Shown: one piece after another, positions 1-6,679 of the stretch
How positions within the stretch are numbered: the stretch's first letter is position 1
Layout: the number at the start of each line of letters is the position of its first letter
Source: Clostridia bacterium
GTDB lineage: Bacteria > Bacillota > Clostridia > Oscillospirales > Acutalibacteraceae
Direction: 5' to 3'
Length of the DNA stretch: 12,268 nt
NCBI GenBank assembly: GCA_900766895.1
Contig: CAAFXF010000026.1
Span: 1-12,268, forward strand
The notes under the pieces: model-generated
The model's database searches: none
Told to the model about the DNA's origin: nothing
What the model saw: only the letters and a program-made list of their open reading frames with translations
Made by a program: the position numbers and the translations under genes

Positions 1-1575
1 CCGGGGCATGTGGACTTTAACTATGAGGTTTCGCGTTCGCTTGCGGCATGCGAGGGTGCAATACTCATTGTTGATGCGTCGCAGGGCGTAGAGGCTCAAA
101 CACTTGCAAACACATATTTGGCACTTGATCACGATTTGGATATTTTGCCTGTAATTAATAAGATAGACCTGCCTGCCGCCGACCCCGAAAGAGTGGCACA
201 GGAGGTAGAGGATATTGTAGGTATTCCTTGTATGGATGCTCCTCGTATTTCTGCCAAAACAGGCGAAAATGTAGAAGAGGTGCTCGAATACATTGTCAGC
301 GAAATTTCTTCACCCGATGGTGATGACAATAAGCCTCTTAAGGCTTTGATTTTTGATTCTGTTTATGATAGCTACCGCGGTGTTATTGTTTATGTCAGAA
401 TCAAGGAGGGCAAAATCAAGGCAGGCGACACAATGCGTATTATGTCCACGGGTGCCGAGTTTACTGTCGTTGAGGTTGGATATATGCGTGCCACCTCTAT
501 GGAAAAGACGAAGGAGCTCACAGCCGGTGAGGTTGGATATATTACCGCTTCAATTAAAACGGTAGGCGATGCGCATGTTGGTGATACTATTACAACTGCC
601 GATAATCCTGCCGACGAGGCATTGCCGGGATACAGACATGTAAATCCTATGGTTTATTGCGGTCTTTATCCTGCTGACGGTGCCGATTATGAGGCTCTGC
701 GTGATGCTCTTGAAAAGCTTCAGCTTAATGATGCGTCGCTTTCCTATGAGCCTGAAACCTCGGGTGCTCTCGGCTTTGGCTTCAGATGTGGATTCTTAGG
801 ACTGCTTCATCTTGAGATTATTCAGGAAAGGCTTGACAGAGAATATAATCTTGACCTTATTGCAACTGTTCCGTCGGTTGTGTATAAGATTCATCTTACC
901 GACGGCACAATGGTAGAAATTGATAATCCTACAAATTATCCCGACCCTGCATATATTGATTATTGCGAGGAGCCGTTTGCAGATGCTCATATTTATGTGC
1001 CGAGCGAATTTGTCGGCACTGTAATGGATATGTGTCAGGATAAAAGGGGTATATTCAAAAATATGAATTATATCACTCCCGATAGAGTAGATATTCATTA
1101 TGAGCTTCCGCTCAACGAGATTATTTATGATTTCTTTGATGCTCTTAAATCAAGAACAAGGGGCTATGCTTCGTTTGATTACGAGATGAAGGATTACAGA
1201 AAATCCGACCTTGTTAAGGTTGACGTAATGCTCAACGGTGATGTTATCGACGCTCTTTCGTTTATTATTCATAAGGAAAAGGCTTATTCAAGAGCAAGAA
1301 AAATTGCCGAACAGCTCAAAAAATATATCCCGCGTCATTTGTTCGAAATTCCTATTCAGGTTGCAATCGGCGGTAAGGTTATCGCAAGAGAAACCGTAAA
1401 GGCTCTTCGTAAGGATGTTCTTGCCAAGTGCTACGGCGGTGACGTTACCCGTAAGAAAAAGCTTCTTGAAAAGCAAAAAGAGGGTAAAAAGCGTATGCGC
1501 CAGTTCGGCTCCGTTGAGGTGCCGCAGGAAGCCTTTATGGCCGTTTTACGCCTCTCCTCCGACGATGACGATTAA
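1..1575 (+). CDS. lepA: Elongation factor 4 (LepA), 5'-truncated by window edge
   Basis: Ribosome-associated translational GTPase (EF4/LepA) that acts on stalled or initiating ribosomes and is related to EF-G. The frame is open from base 1 and begins at the end of the G3 motif (Pro-Gly-His-Val-Asp). The P-loop and switch I, roughly the first 75 residues of a ~600 aa protein, are missing only because the window starts here. Visible are G4 NKID (residues 53-56 of the fragment), G5 SAK (84-86), domain II (~105-195), the EF-G-like domain III and domain V, and the LepA-specific C-terminal domain with the AYSRARKIAEQLKKYIPRH stretch and the Lys/Arg-rich GGDVTRKKKLLEKQKEGKK tail. These last motifs separate LepA from EF-G and TypA. 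The GTG at base 10 is an internal valine, not a start. The stop at 1573-1575 is followed at once by a strong terminator, so lepA ends its transcript here. Confidence 0.97.
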   Translation, partial: PGHVDFNYEVSRSLAACEGAILIVDASQGVEAQTLANTYLALDHDLDILPVINKIDLPAADPERVAQEVEDIVGIPCMDAPRISAKTGENVEEVLEYIVSEISSPDGDDNKPLKALIFDSVYDSYRGVIVYVRIKEGKIKAGDTMRIMSTGAEFTVVEVGYMRATSMEKTKELTAGEVGYITASIKTVGDAHVGDTITTADNPADEALPGYRHVNPMVYCGLYPADGADYEALRDALEKLQLNDASLSYEPETSGALGFGFRCGFLGLLHLEIIQERLDREYNLDLIATVPSVVYKIHLTDGTMVEIDNPTNYPDPAYIDYCEEPFADAHIYVPSEFVGTVMDMCQDKRGIFKNMNYITPDRVDIHYELPLNEIIYDFFDALKSRTRGYASFDYEMKDYRKSDLVKVDVMLNGDVIDALSFIIHKEKAYSRARKIAEQLKKYIPRHLFEIPIQVAIGGKVIARETVKALRKDVLAKCYGGDVTRKKKLLEKQKEGKKRMRQFGSVEVPQEAFMAVLRLSSDDDD

Positions 1576-1576
1576 T

Positions 1577-1612
1577 AAAAATACAGGTTCAATTTTTTGA
1601 ACCTGTATTTTT
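1577..1612. terminator. Bidirectional rho-independent terminator between lepA and scfB
   Basis: A perfect 16-bp inverted repeat runs from 1577-1592 to 1597-1612 with a TTTT loop. The GC-containing core (ACAGGTTC/GAACCTGT) is flanked by an A-run on one side and a T-run on the other, so it can terminate lepA rightward and scfB leftward. The scfB stop codon (1612-1614) touches the last base of the palindrome, so the converging genes share one structure. Confidence 0.93.
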
Positions 1613-3006
1613 TAGTATTCAACTTTTAGGTTTTCTTCTGCCTCTGCAACCTTGAGCATTATTGCACATTCAATACGCTTTCTGTGCAGCTCGCAGCCAA
1701 ATTCATAAACACCGTTTACACTGCCTGTTGTGTGGTAGGCGTTTGCCGCGCATCCACCGCTGCAATATAACTTTGCAAAGCAGTCCTTACATTCCTTGTG
1801 CGAATATACATTGCACTGCTTAAACTGTTCGAGCACCTGCGGATTTGTAATTCCGTCATAGATGTTGCCGAGCCTAAAGCTCTCGTCACCGACAAATTGA
1901 TGACAGGGGAATAGGTCTCCGCTCGGAGTCACTGCCATATATTCGGTACCCACACCGCATCCGCTTACTCTTTTTACAATGCAGGGTCCGTGGTTAAGGT
2001 CTATCATATAGTGATAAAATGTAAAGCCGTTGCCGTTTCTGTATCTTTTAAGCATTTCATTTGCCAAAATTTGATACTGCTCCTTGAGTATAGGCAGGTC
2101 ACTGTCTGTTAATGCCCACGGCTCTTTAGGGTCACACACAACTGGCTCTACGGACAATTCCTTAAATCCAAGGTCTGCCATATGTAACAAATCCTTTGAA
2201 AAGTCTGTATTAAAGTGCGTGTATGTACCTCTCATATAGTAATCTGCCTGATTTCTGCTGTCGGCAAATTTTTTGAATTTGTCAATGATAATGTCATAGC
2301 TACCCTTGCCGTTAGGAGTTTTTCGCAGGTTGTCGTGAACATCCTTTCTGCCGTCGAGCGAAAGAACAACATTGCTCATTTCTCTGTTGCAAAAATCAAT
2401 TACCTCATCATCAACAAGTACACCGTTTGTTGTCAGTGTAAAACGAAAATTCTTGTTGTATTTCTTTTCTTGCTCTCTGCCGTATTTAACAAGCTCCTTG
2501 CATACCTCCCAATTAAGCAAAGGCTCACCGCCAAAGAAATCGACCTCTAAATTCTTTCTTGTTCCGCTTTGCTCAATCAAAAAATCAAGAGCCCTTTTGC
2601 CGACCTCAAGGCTCATTAAGCCCTTGTCTGCACCGCCGTATTCACCCTTTCCCGCAAAGCAGTATTCACAGTTTAGGTTGCATCCGTGTGCAACGTGCAG
2701 GCATATTGCCTTTATAACACCCTGTCGTTTTTTGAATTCATTTGCAGTAGCCTCAAAGGTGTCATCGGCAAACAGTCTGCCGTCTGCAATAAGGCTTTCA
2801 ATGTCATCAAAGCATTCCTCGATGTCAGCCTCGGTAACGTCCTCTCGGTCGCCGTATTTATCAAGTATGTATTTCTTTATTTCATCTTTGGTATCTGTTT
2901 GGTATCGGGTAATGATGTCATATGCCACCTCGTCAACGCTGTGCACGCATCCGCTGTTTTGGTCAAGTATGATATTGTACCCGTTCATCTTGTAAGCGTG
3001 AATCAT
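1612..3006 (-). CDS. scfB: SCIFF peptide radical SAM maturase (SPASM protein, ScfB/CteB type)
   Basis: Radical SAM peptide maturase predicted to install a thioether link in the SCIFF (ranthipeptide) precursor encoded just upstream. Homologues are CteB of Clostridium thermocellum and Tte1186. Length is 464 aa. Residues ~1-90 match the N-terminal RiPP-recognition-like region of SCIFF maturases (opening MIHAYKMNGYNIILDQNSG). The radical SAM cluster motif CxxxCxxC is Cys109, Cys113, Cys116, followed by GGEP at 159-162. The C-terminal SPASM region holds Cys350, Cys368, Cys398, Cys406, Cys409, Cys415, Cys419 and Cys438, with the CxxCx5CxxxC core at 406-419, enough for two auxiliary 4Fe-4S clusters. 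All expected cluster ligands appear present, so the enzyme looks intact. The ATG (3004-3006) is preceded by AAAGGA. It lies about 70 bases downstream of scfA, beyond an intergenic terminator, and no separate promoter is convincing, so expression probably depends on read-through from scfA. Confidence 0.95.
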   Translation of the reverse strand: MIHAYKMNGYNIILDQNSGCVHSVDEVAYDIITRYQTDTKDEIKKYILDKYGDREDVTEADIEECFDDIESLIADGRLFADDTFEATANEFKKRQGVIKAICLHVAHGCNLNCEYCFAGKGEYGGADKGLMSLEVGKRALDFLIEQSGTRKNLEVDFFGGEPLLNWEVCKELVKYGREQEKKYNKNFRFTLTTNGVLVDDEVIDFCNREMSNVVLSLDGRKDVHDNLRKTPNGKGSYDIIIDKFKKFADSRNQADYYMRGTYTHFNTDFSKDLLHMADLGFKELSVEPVVCDPKEPWALTDSDLPILKEQYQILANEMLKRYRNGNGFTFYHYMIDLNHGPCIVKRVSGCGVGTEYMAVTPSGDLFPCHQFVGDESFRLGNIYDGITNPQVLEQFKQCNVYSHKECKDCFAKLYCSGGCAANAYHTTGSVNGVYEFGCELHRKRIECAIMLKVAEAEENLKVEY

Positions 3007-3040
3007 AGATATTCCTTTAATGTAAAACGTTAGTACATAG

Positions 3041-3064
3041 AAAAACGGTAGCCTTAGCTACCGT
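3041..3064 (-). terminator. Hairpin plus U-tract between scfA and scfB (probable attenuating terminator)
   Basis: Reading leftward on the minus strand, an 8-bp perfect stem (ACGGTAGC/GCTACCGT, 3057-3064 with 3045-3052) closes a 4-base loop and runs directly into a T5 tract. It lies 14 bases after the scfA stop and about 35 bases before the scfB start. This fits a leaky terminator giving much scfA message and little scfB message. The leakiness is inferred. Confidence 0.8.
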
Positions 3065-3077
3065 AAGTCTGTTTTAA

Positions 3078-3224
3078 TTACTTCTTAAGCTGCTCGCACT
3101 TTTGGTTTGCTACTGAGCAAGAGGTCTTTGATGCTGACTGGCAAGATGTCTGGCACTCACCGCAGCCACCCTTCTTAGCAGATTCGCAAAGATTTCTTGA
3201 GCTTAAAGTATTAATTCTCTTCAT
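3078..3224 (-). CDS. scfA: SCIFF ribosomal natural product precursor, variant cysteine pattern
   Basis: Small precursor peptide (48 aa) of the six-Cys-in-forty-five (SCIFF, ranthipeptide) family and substrate of the adjacent maturase. The N-terminal leader MKRINTLSSRNL and the following AKKGGCGECQTSCQSA segment match the family strongly. The ATG (3222-3224) has a GAGGTG ribosome site 6 bases upstream; the stop is TAA at 3078-3080. Cysteines are at 13, 21, 24, 28, 36 and 43. The usual family core reads QSACKTSCTVANQ. Here residue 32 is Ser instead of Cys and residue 37 is Ser instead of Thr, the two positions joined by the characterised Cys32-Thr37 thioether in Tte1186a and CteA (numbering from memory). 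Cys13 is extra to the usual core. The total is still six. Ser32 is TCA, two base changes from any Cys codon, so a single read error does not explain it. Confidence 0.95.
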   Translation of the reverse strand: MKRINTLSSRNLCESAKKGGCGECQTSCQSASKTSCSVANQKCEQLKK

Positions 3225-3256
3225 AAGAACACCTCGTATATTTTTATTACGGATTT

Positions 3257-3285
3257 ATTATAAATTATTCCGTTTGCTTTGTCAA
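3257..3285 (-). promoter_or_regulatory. Consensus sigma-A promoter for scfA
   Basis: On the minus strand TTGACA (3280-3285), a 17-base spacer and TATAAT (3257-3262) match the consensus exactly. Transcription would start near 3250, about 25 bases before the scfA ATG. The -35 box and spacer lie inside the last codons of the upstream PLP-enzyme gene, so scfA can be transcribed independently of it. Confidence 0.9.
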
Positions 3286-4581
3286 TATTTTATTGGGAAG
3301 TTCACCGCTGTCCGAAATAATATTTATTTCGTTTCTCAAAGCACACTTGATGTAGTCGACGGCGCTTTGGCATATTATCTCGTTTGGTGATAATATCGGA
3401 ATGTCGGGCGGATAAGCATAAATAAATTCGTTTGACCTTTTACCTACACACCTGTCAATGTCGGTAAGCTCATTGCAATCGCTGACGGAAATTACACATT
3501 TCTCGCTGAATATCGGTGGCTTTCTTACGGGAACAGCAGGCGAGTATGACAATCCCCCGTCAATTTCAGTTATCGCTTTTTTCAACAAATCAAATGCAAA
3601 ATCATCGTCACCGATTGTCATCATTAATAGTACATAGTTCTGCGATACAGTCTCAGGTTCGATTTTGTATTTGCTTCTTAATAATTCGGCAAGCTGAACA
3701 CCGCTAATGTCTGTGCCTGCACAGGACAGTACAATTTTTGATATGTCATCATTATATTCAATTATAAGGTTTTCTGTGCCGATAAGCCTTAAATCACAAA
3801 GCTTTTCGTAAAAAATTCCAAATTCGTTTCTGTTGTTAATTACAAAATCCGTGCAAATATCAATGCTGTTCATAAGCACGTAGCTTGGCGATGTTGTTTG
3901 AAAAATGTCCATATACAGCTTAACCTTGTTTGTATATTTGGAATTATAAACATTAACAACTCCTGATTGTGTAAGCGAAGGCAGAGTTTTGTGCAACGAG
4001 GAAATTACAATGTCTCCCTTTGGATATTCCGGAAAATAGCTTATGCCGAGATGTGCCGCGTGAGCCCCGTCAACAATTAACGGTATGTCACATTCAATTT
4101 TTGAAATAAAGCCCTCATATGTCGGGGATGTAATGATAACAGCCTTTGCTTCGGGATGCTGTGATATTGCATGGTTAACTACACCTTGCTCTAATTTGGT
4201 GTAGTATCCGTTTGTCAGGTCATACGACGGTTCAACAAAAACAACCTTCAGCTTTAACAGCATACAGGCATTGTATACGCTTTTGTGACAGTTTCGTGCA
4301 ACAATTACCGTGTCACCCTCATTGCATACGGCAAAAACAGAGGCAAGTATTCCTATGCTTGAGCCGTTAACGCTTATGAAAGAACGCTTTGCCTTGTATA
4401 TTTTTGCAAGCTTGTCTTCGATTTCCTTAATAACTCCGTTTGGACTGTGGAGATTATCAAATCCGTCAATTTCCGTAATGTCAATTTCGCTTGCGGTAAT
4501 GCCGAATTTGTTGTTTCTCTTGTGCCCCGGCATATGAAACGGATAGCTTTCTATGCTTTTTAGTTTATCGTGTAAGCTCAA
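3265..4581 (-). CDS. Orn/Lys/Arg decarboxylase-family PLP enzyme (YaaO-like)
   Basis: Fold-type I PLP enzyme of the Orn/Lys/Arg decarboxylase major-domain family, resembling the short YaaO/SpeA-like proteins of Firmicutes. It probably decarboxylates a basic amino acid, but the substrate cannot be read from sequence. Diagnostic pieces are the N-terminal HMPGHK (16-21), SVNGSS (70-75) in the phosphate-binding region, DGAHAAHLG (171-179; Asp171 should contact the PLP ring nitrogen) and SSLHKTLPSLTQ, where Lys198 is the predicted Schiff-base lysine. At 438 aa it is slightly shorter than typical ~480 aa YaaO proteins, mainly at the C-terminus. The start is TTG (4579-4581), supported by AGGAG 8 bases upstream and by being the only start keeping the HMPGHK motif whole. 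It overlaps the end of the preceding membrane-protein gene by 17 bases, implying co-transcription and probable translational coupling. The 3' end contains the scfA promoter. Confidence 0.88.
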   Translation of the reverse strand: MSLHDKLKSIESYPFHMPGHKRNNKFGITASEIDITEIDGFDNLHSPNGVIKEIEDKLAKIYKAKRSFISVNGSSIGILASVFAVCNEGDTVIVARNCHKSVYNACMLLKLKVVFVEPSYDLTNGYYTKLEQGVVNHAISQHPEAKAVIITSPTYEGFISKIECDIPLIVDGAHAAHLGISYFPEYPKGDIVISSLHKTLPSLTQSGVVNVYNSKYTNKVKLYMDIFQTTSPSYVLMNSIDICTDFVINNRNEFGIFYEKLCDLRLIGTENLIIEYNDDISKIVLSCAGTDISGVQLAELLRSKYKIEPETVSQNYVLLMMTIGDDDFAFDLLKKAITEIDGGLSYSPAVPVRKPPIFSEKCVISVSDCNELTDIDRCVGKRSNEFIYAYPPDIPILSPNEIICQSAVDYIKCALRNEINIISDSGELPNKILTKQTE

Positions 4582-5119
4582 TTTTTTCTCTCCTAAGGTT
4601 TGTAATTGCTAAAAGTATGTATCCGGCAAAAATAGGCAGTGCCTCTATCAGTCCGGTTTCCTTAAAAATTAACAGGCACACAAAATCGGTTATCAGTATA
4701 CCTGCGGTTATGTATGTAAACGCCTTGAACATTCTGTCCTTTTTGTAATTCATCAAAAACAGTAAGAATATTGTTATTCCCGTTACTGCAGAAAAGGTGA
4801 GTGAGCCTGCACAGTGCAGGTAATATTCTGCCTTTTTGTCAAAATCAAAATCGTTTGTAAGTGTAAGAATCATACCTATACCCGATATGGTGAGTAGAGG
4901 AATATATATTTTTGTATTCAGGTATTTTTTGTATGCAGTTACTATTGATAGGGATAACGCACAAAAGGTAAGCACTCCCCAAATTGCAAACAGTACGGGG
5001 TGCTCAAGTCCTATCTTTGACAATGCACCGGAATTTTTATGCGGTGGTGCAAAGTGCATATACCATAGAGTATAAACGGTTGCAACGGCAGATAATACAT
5101 TGCTTATTATGTTTTTCAT
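4565..5119 (-). CDS. Six-helix integral membrane protein of unknown function
   Basis: I do not recognise a characterised family. The protein (184 aa from the chosen start) is strongly hydrophobic, with about six predicted transmembrane segments: residues ~3-23, 40-62, 70-88, 97-119, 126-147 and 155-171. A polar loop NDFDFDKKAEYYLH falls between helices 3 and 4, and helix 4 opens with YYLHCAGSL. The tail is basic (NLRREKIELTR). An earlier in-frame ATG at 5132-5134 would add MAGDE, but it directly abuts a TATAAT box and so would lie upstream of the expected transcription start. The ATG at 5117-5119 has AGGTGA at proper distance and is preferred. The gene's last 17 bases overlap the PLP decarboxylase start, so the two are probably expressed as a pair. 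A link to transport or sensing of the decarboxylase substrate or amine is speculation. Confidence 0.72.
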   Translation of the reverse strand: MKNIISNVLSAVATVYTLWYMHFAPPHKNSGALSKIGLEHPVLFAIWGVLTFCALSLSIVTAYKKYLNTKIYIPLLTISGIGMILTLTNDFDFDKKAEYYLHCAGSLTFSAVTGITIFLLFLMNYKKDRMFKAFTYITAGILITDFVCLLIFKETGLIEALPIFAGYILLAITNLRREKIELTR

Positions 5120-5134
5120 TTCATCACCTGCCAT

Positions 5135-5143
5135 ATTATACCA
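5135..5143 (-). promoter_or_regulatory. Extended -10 promoter for the membrane protein / PLP enzyme operon
   Basis: Minus strand TGGTATAAT is a perfect extended -10 element (TGn plus TATAAT at 5135-5140). The -35 region 17 bases upstream (TTTAAT, 5158-5163) is poor, as is common for extended -10 promoters. The start near 5128 would give a very short leader carrying AGGTGA before the ATG at 5119. It is divergent from, and close to, the xth promoter. Confidence 0.6.
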
Positions 5144-5172
5144 TATACGCGTTAATAATTAAAGAATATTAT

Positions 5173-5201
5173 TTGCAATACTGTAATTCATAATGTATAA
5201 T
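5173..5201 (+). promoter_or_regulatory. Promoter of the xth operon
   Basis: TTGCAA (5173-5178), a 17-base spacer and TATAAT (5196-5201) give a near-consensus sigma-A promoter. The expected start near 5208 leaves about 24 bases of leader with GAGGTG before the xth ATG at 5232. Two further TATAAT hexamers follow at 5207-5212 and 5213-5218 without good -35 partners. Confidence 0.75.
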
Positions 5202-5231
5202 AAAACTATAATTATAATTGAGGTGCTGTGT

Positions 5232-5987
5232 ATGAAAATGATTTCTTGGAATGTAAACGGGCTTCGTGCCTGTGTTACAAAGGGATTTGAGGATTTTTTT
5301 AATGAGGTTGATGCTGATATTTTCTGTCTTCAGGAAACAAAGCTTCAGCAGGGACAAATTGATTTTGCACCACAGGGATACCATTGTTATTGGAATTATG
5401 CAGAAAAAAAAGGGTATTCCGGAACAGCTGTTTTCACTAAAAAAGAGCCTATTTCCGTAACCTACGGTATGGGTATTGAGGAGCATGATAAGGAGGGCAG
5501 ACTCATCACTCTTGAGTTTGATGACTTTTATTTTGCAACCGTCTATGTTCCTAATTCAAAGCAGGAGCTTTTGCGACTTGATTACCGTATGGTATGGGAG
5601 GATGACTTTAGGGATTATGTCCTTAAGTTAAATGAAAAAAAGCCGGTTATCTTTTGCGGAGACCTTAATGTTGCACATAAGGAGATAGACCTTAAAAATC
5701 CAAAAACCAATCGCAGAAACGCCGGCTTTACCGATGAGGAAAGGTCAAAGATGACTGCACTTTTGGACAGCGGATTTACTGATACATTCAGATATTTTTA
5801 TCCCGATATGCAGGGCATTTATTCATGGTGGTCATATCGCTTTAAGGCGAGAGAAAAGAATGCAGGATGGAGAATTGACTATTTCATTACCTCATCATCA
5901 ATTAACGACAGGCTTGTTGACGCAAAAATTCATACAGATGTTATGGGCAGTGACCATTGCCCGGTGGAGCTTGATATTGATATATGA
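5232..5987 (+). CDS. xth: Exodeoxyribonuclease III / AP endonuclease (Xth/ExoA)
   Basis: Mg-dependent base-excision repair nuclease of the exonuclease III/APE1 family. It cleaves at abasic sites and removes 3' blocks. The 251 aa length is typical. Visible active-site elements are MKMISWNVNGLRA (Asn7), LQETK with metal ligand Glu35, Tyr105 in VYVPN, CGDLNVAH (Asp144, Asn146), NAGFTDEER (163-171), SWWSYR (199-203), GWRIDY (Asp216) and the C-terminal GSDHCPV (Asp241, His242). An in-frame ATG at 5193 would add 13 residues. It lies between the -35 and -10 boxes, upstream of the expected transcript start, and family members begin at MKxISWNVNG. The ATG at 5232, with GAGGTG 6 bases upstream, is therefore chosen. 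First gene of a tight five-gene operon; its TGA overlaps the next ATG (ATGA). Confidence 0.96.
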   Translation: MKMISWNVNGLRACVTKGFEDFFNEVDADIFCLQETKLQQGQIDFAPQGYHCYWNYAEKKGYSGTAVFTKKEPISVTYGMGIEEHDKEGRLITLEFDDFYFATVYVPNSKQELLRLDYRMVWEDDFRDYVLKLNEKKPVIFCGDLNVAHKEIDLKNPKTNRRNAGFTDEERSKMTALLDSGFTDTFRYFYPDMQGIYSWWSYRFKAREKNAGWRIDYFITSSSINDRLVDAKIHTDVMGSDHCPVELDIDI

Positions 5988-6676
5988 TAAAGGTGATTTT
6001 GTGGGATGTTGATGCTACTCTGCTTGATTTCAAAAAAAGCGAGTCGCTTGCATTAAAAAAGACATTTGCTCATTTTGGCTTAGAGACTTGTACCGATAGC
6101 ATTACAGAGCAGTATTCGGCTATAAATCAGCGCTATTGGCAAAGACTTGAGCGGGGTGAGCTGACAAAAGCTCAGGTCCTTGTCGGAAGATTTGAGGAGC
6201 TTTTTGCCGTTCGAGGCTATGATGCTCCGGCAGATAGATTTTGTGAAATGTTTGAATCCTCGTTGCCCGATTGTGTAGAATTTATCGGCAATGCAAAAGC
6301 TGTTATTGAGTCTTTGTCAAAGAATTATTACCAGTATGCAGTAACAAACGGAGCGAGGGCTGTGCAACGCAAAAAGCTTGCCGTGTCGGGTATTGCAGAT
6401 ATTTTTGACGGTGTTTTTATATCTGATGAGGTTGGGTATGAAAAGCCGTCGGTGAATTTCTTTAAGTACGTTTTGGCTAACATTCCGTCTGTCGATTCAA
6501 ACGAAATACTTATTGTCGGCGACTCTCTCACCTCCGATATTAAGGGCGGTAATAATATGGGCTTCAAAACCTGCTGGTTTAATCCGCAATCGTTACCGCT
6601 AAAGGACGGATATACCGTAAATTATCAAATAAAAAACGCAGAGGATATTTTTGATATTCTAAAATTTGAGGGATAG
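5984..6676 (+). CDS. HAD-IA hydrolase, YjjG/YfnB type (putative nucleotidase)
   Basis: Haloacid dehalogenase superfamily phosphatase, subfamily IA. All four motifs are present: DVDATLLDF (nucleophile Asp8, acid/base Asp10), Thr121 in AVTNGA, Lys154 in GYEKPS, and GDSLTSD (Asp180, Asp185). The helical cap contains a stretch with INQRYW, LERGELTK and GRFEELF like that of YjjG/YfnB proteins. In Escherichia coli YjjG is a pyrimidine/house-cleaning 5'-nucleotidase, so this one may dephosphorylate nucleotides, including damaged ones. Next to a DNA-repair nuclease that is plausible but not shown. Length is 230 aa, normal for the family. The ATG overlaps the xth stop by 4 bases and has no ribosome site of its own beyond xth codons, so translational coupling is likely. 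Confidence 0.88.
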   Translation: MIKVILWDVDATLLDFKKSESLALKKTFAHFGLETCTDSITEQYSAINQRYWQRLERGELTKAQVLVGRFEELFAVRGYDAPADRFCEMFESSLPDCVEFIGNAKAVIESLSKNYYQYAVTNGARAVQRKKLAVSGIADIFDGVFISDEVGYEKPSVNFFKYVLANIPSVDSNEILIVGDSLTSDIKGGNNMGFKTCWFNPQSLPLKDGYTVNYQIKNAEDIFDILKFEG

Positions 6677-6679
6677 GTT

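Noticed and set aside
796..1098. 100-residue minus-strand open frame within lepA
   Set aside because: Shadow of the lepA coding frame with no supporting signal.
2372..2995. 207-residue plus-strand open frame antisense to scfB
   Set aside because: Lies wholly opposite a well-supported gene, is Ser-rich low-complexity in composition, has no family signature, and is explained by codon bias of the scfB strand.
3225..3260. Possible riboswitch or structured leader before scfA
   Set aside because: Only about 25 bases separate the predicted start from the ATG and no stable stem is seen.
5193..5231. N-terminal extension of xth
   Set aside because: The ATG overlaps the promoter spacer and would be upstream of the transcript start; added residues are Ile-rich and unlike the family.
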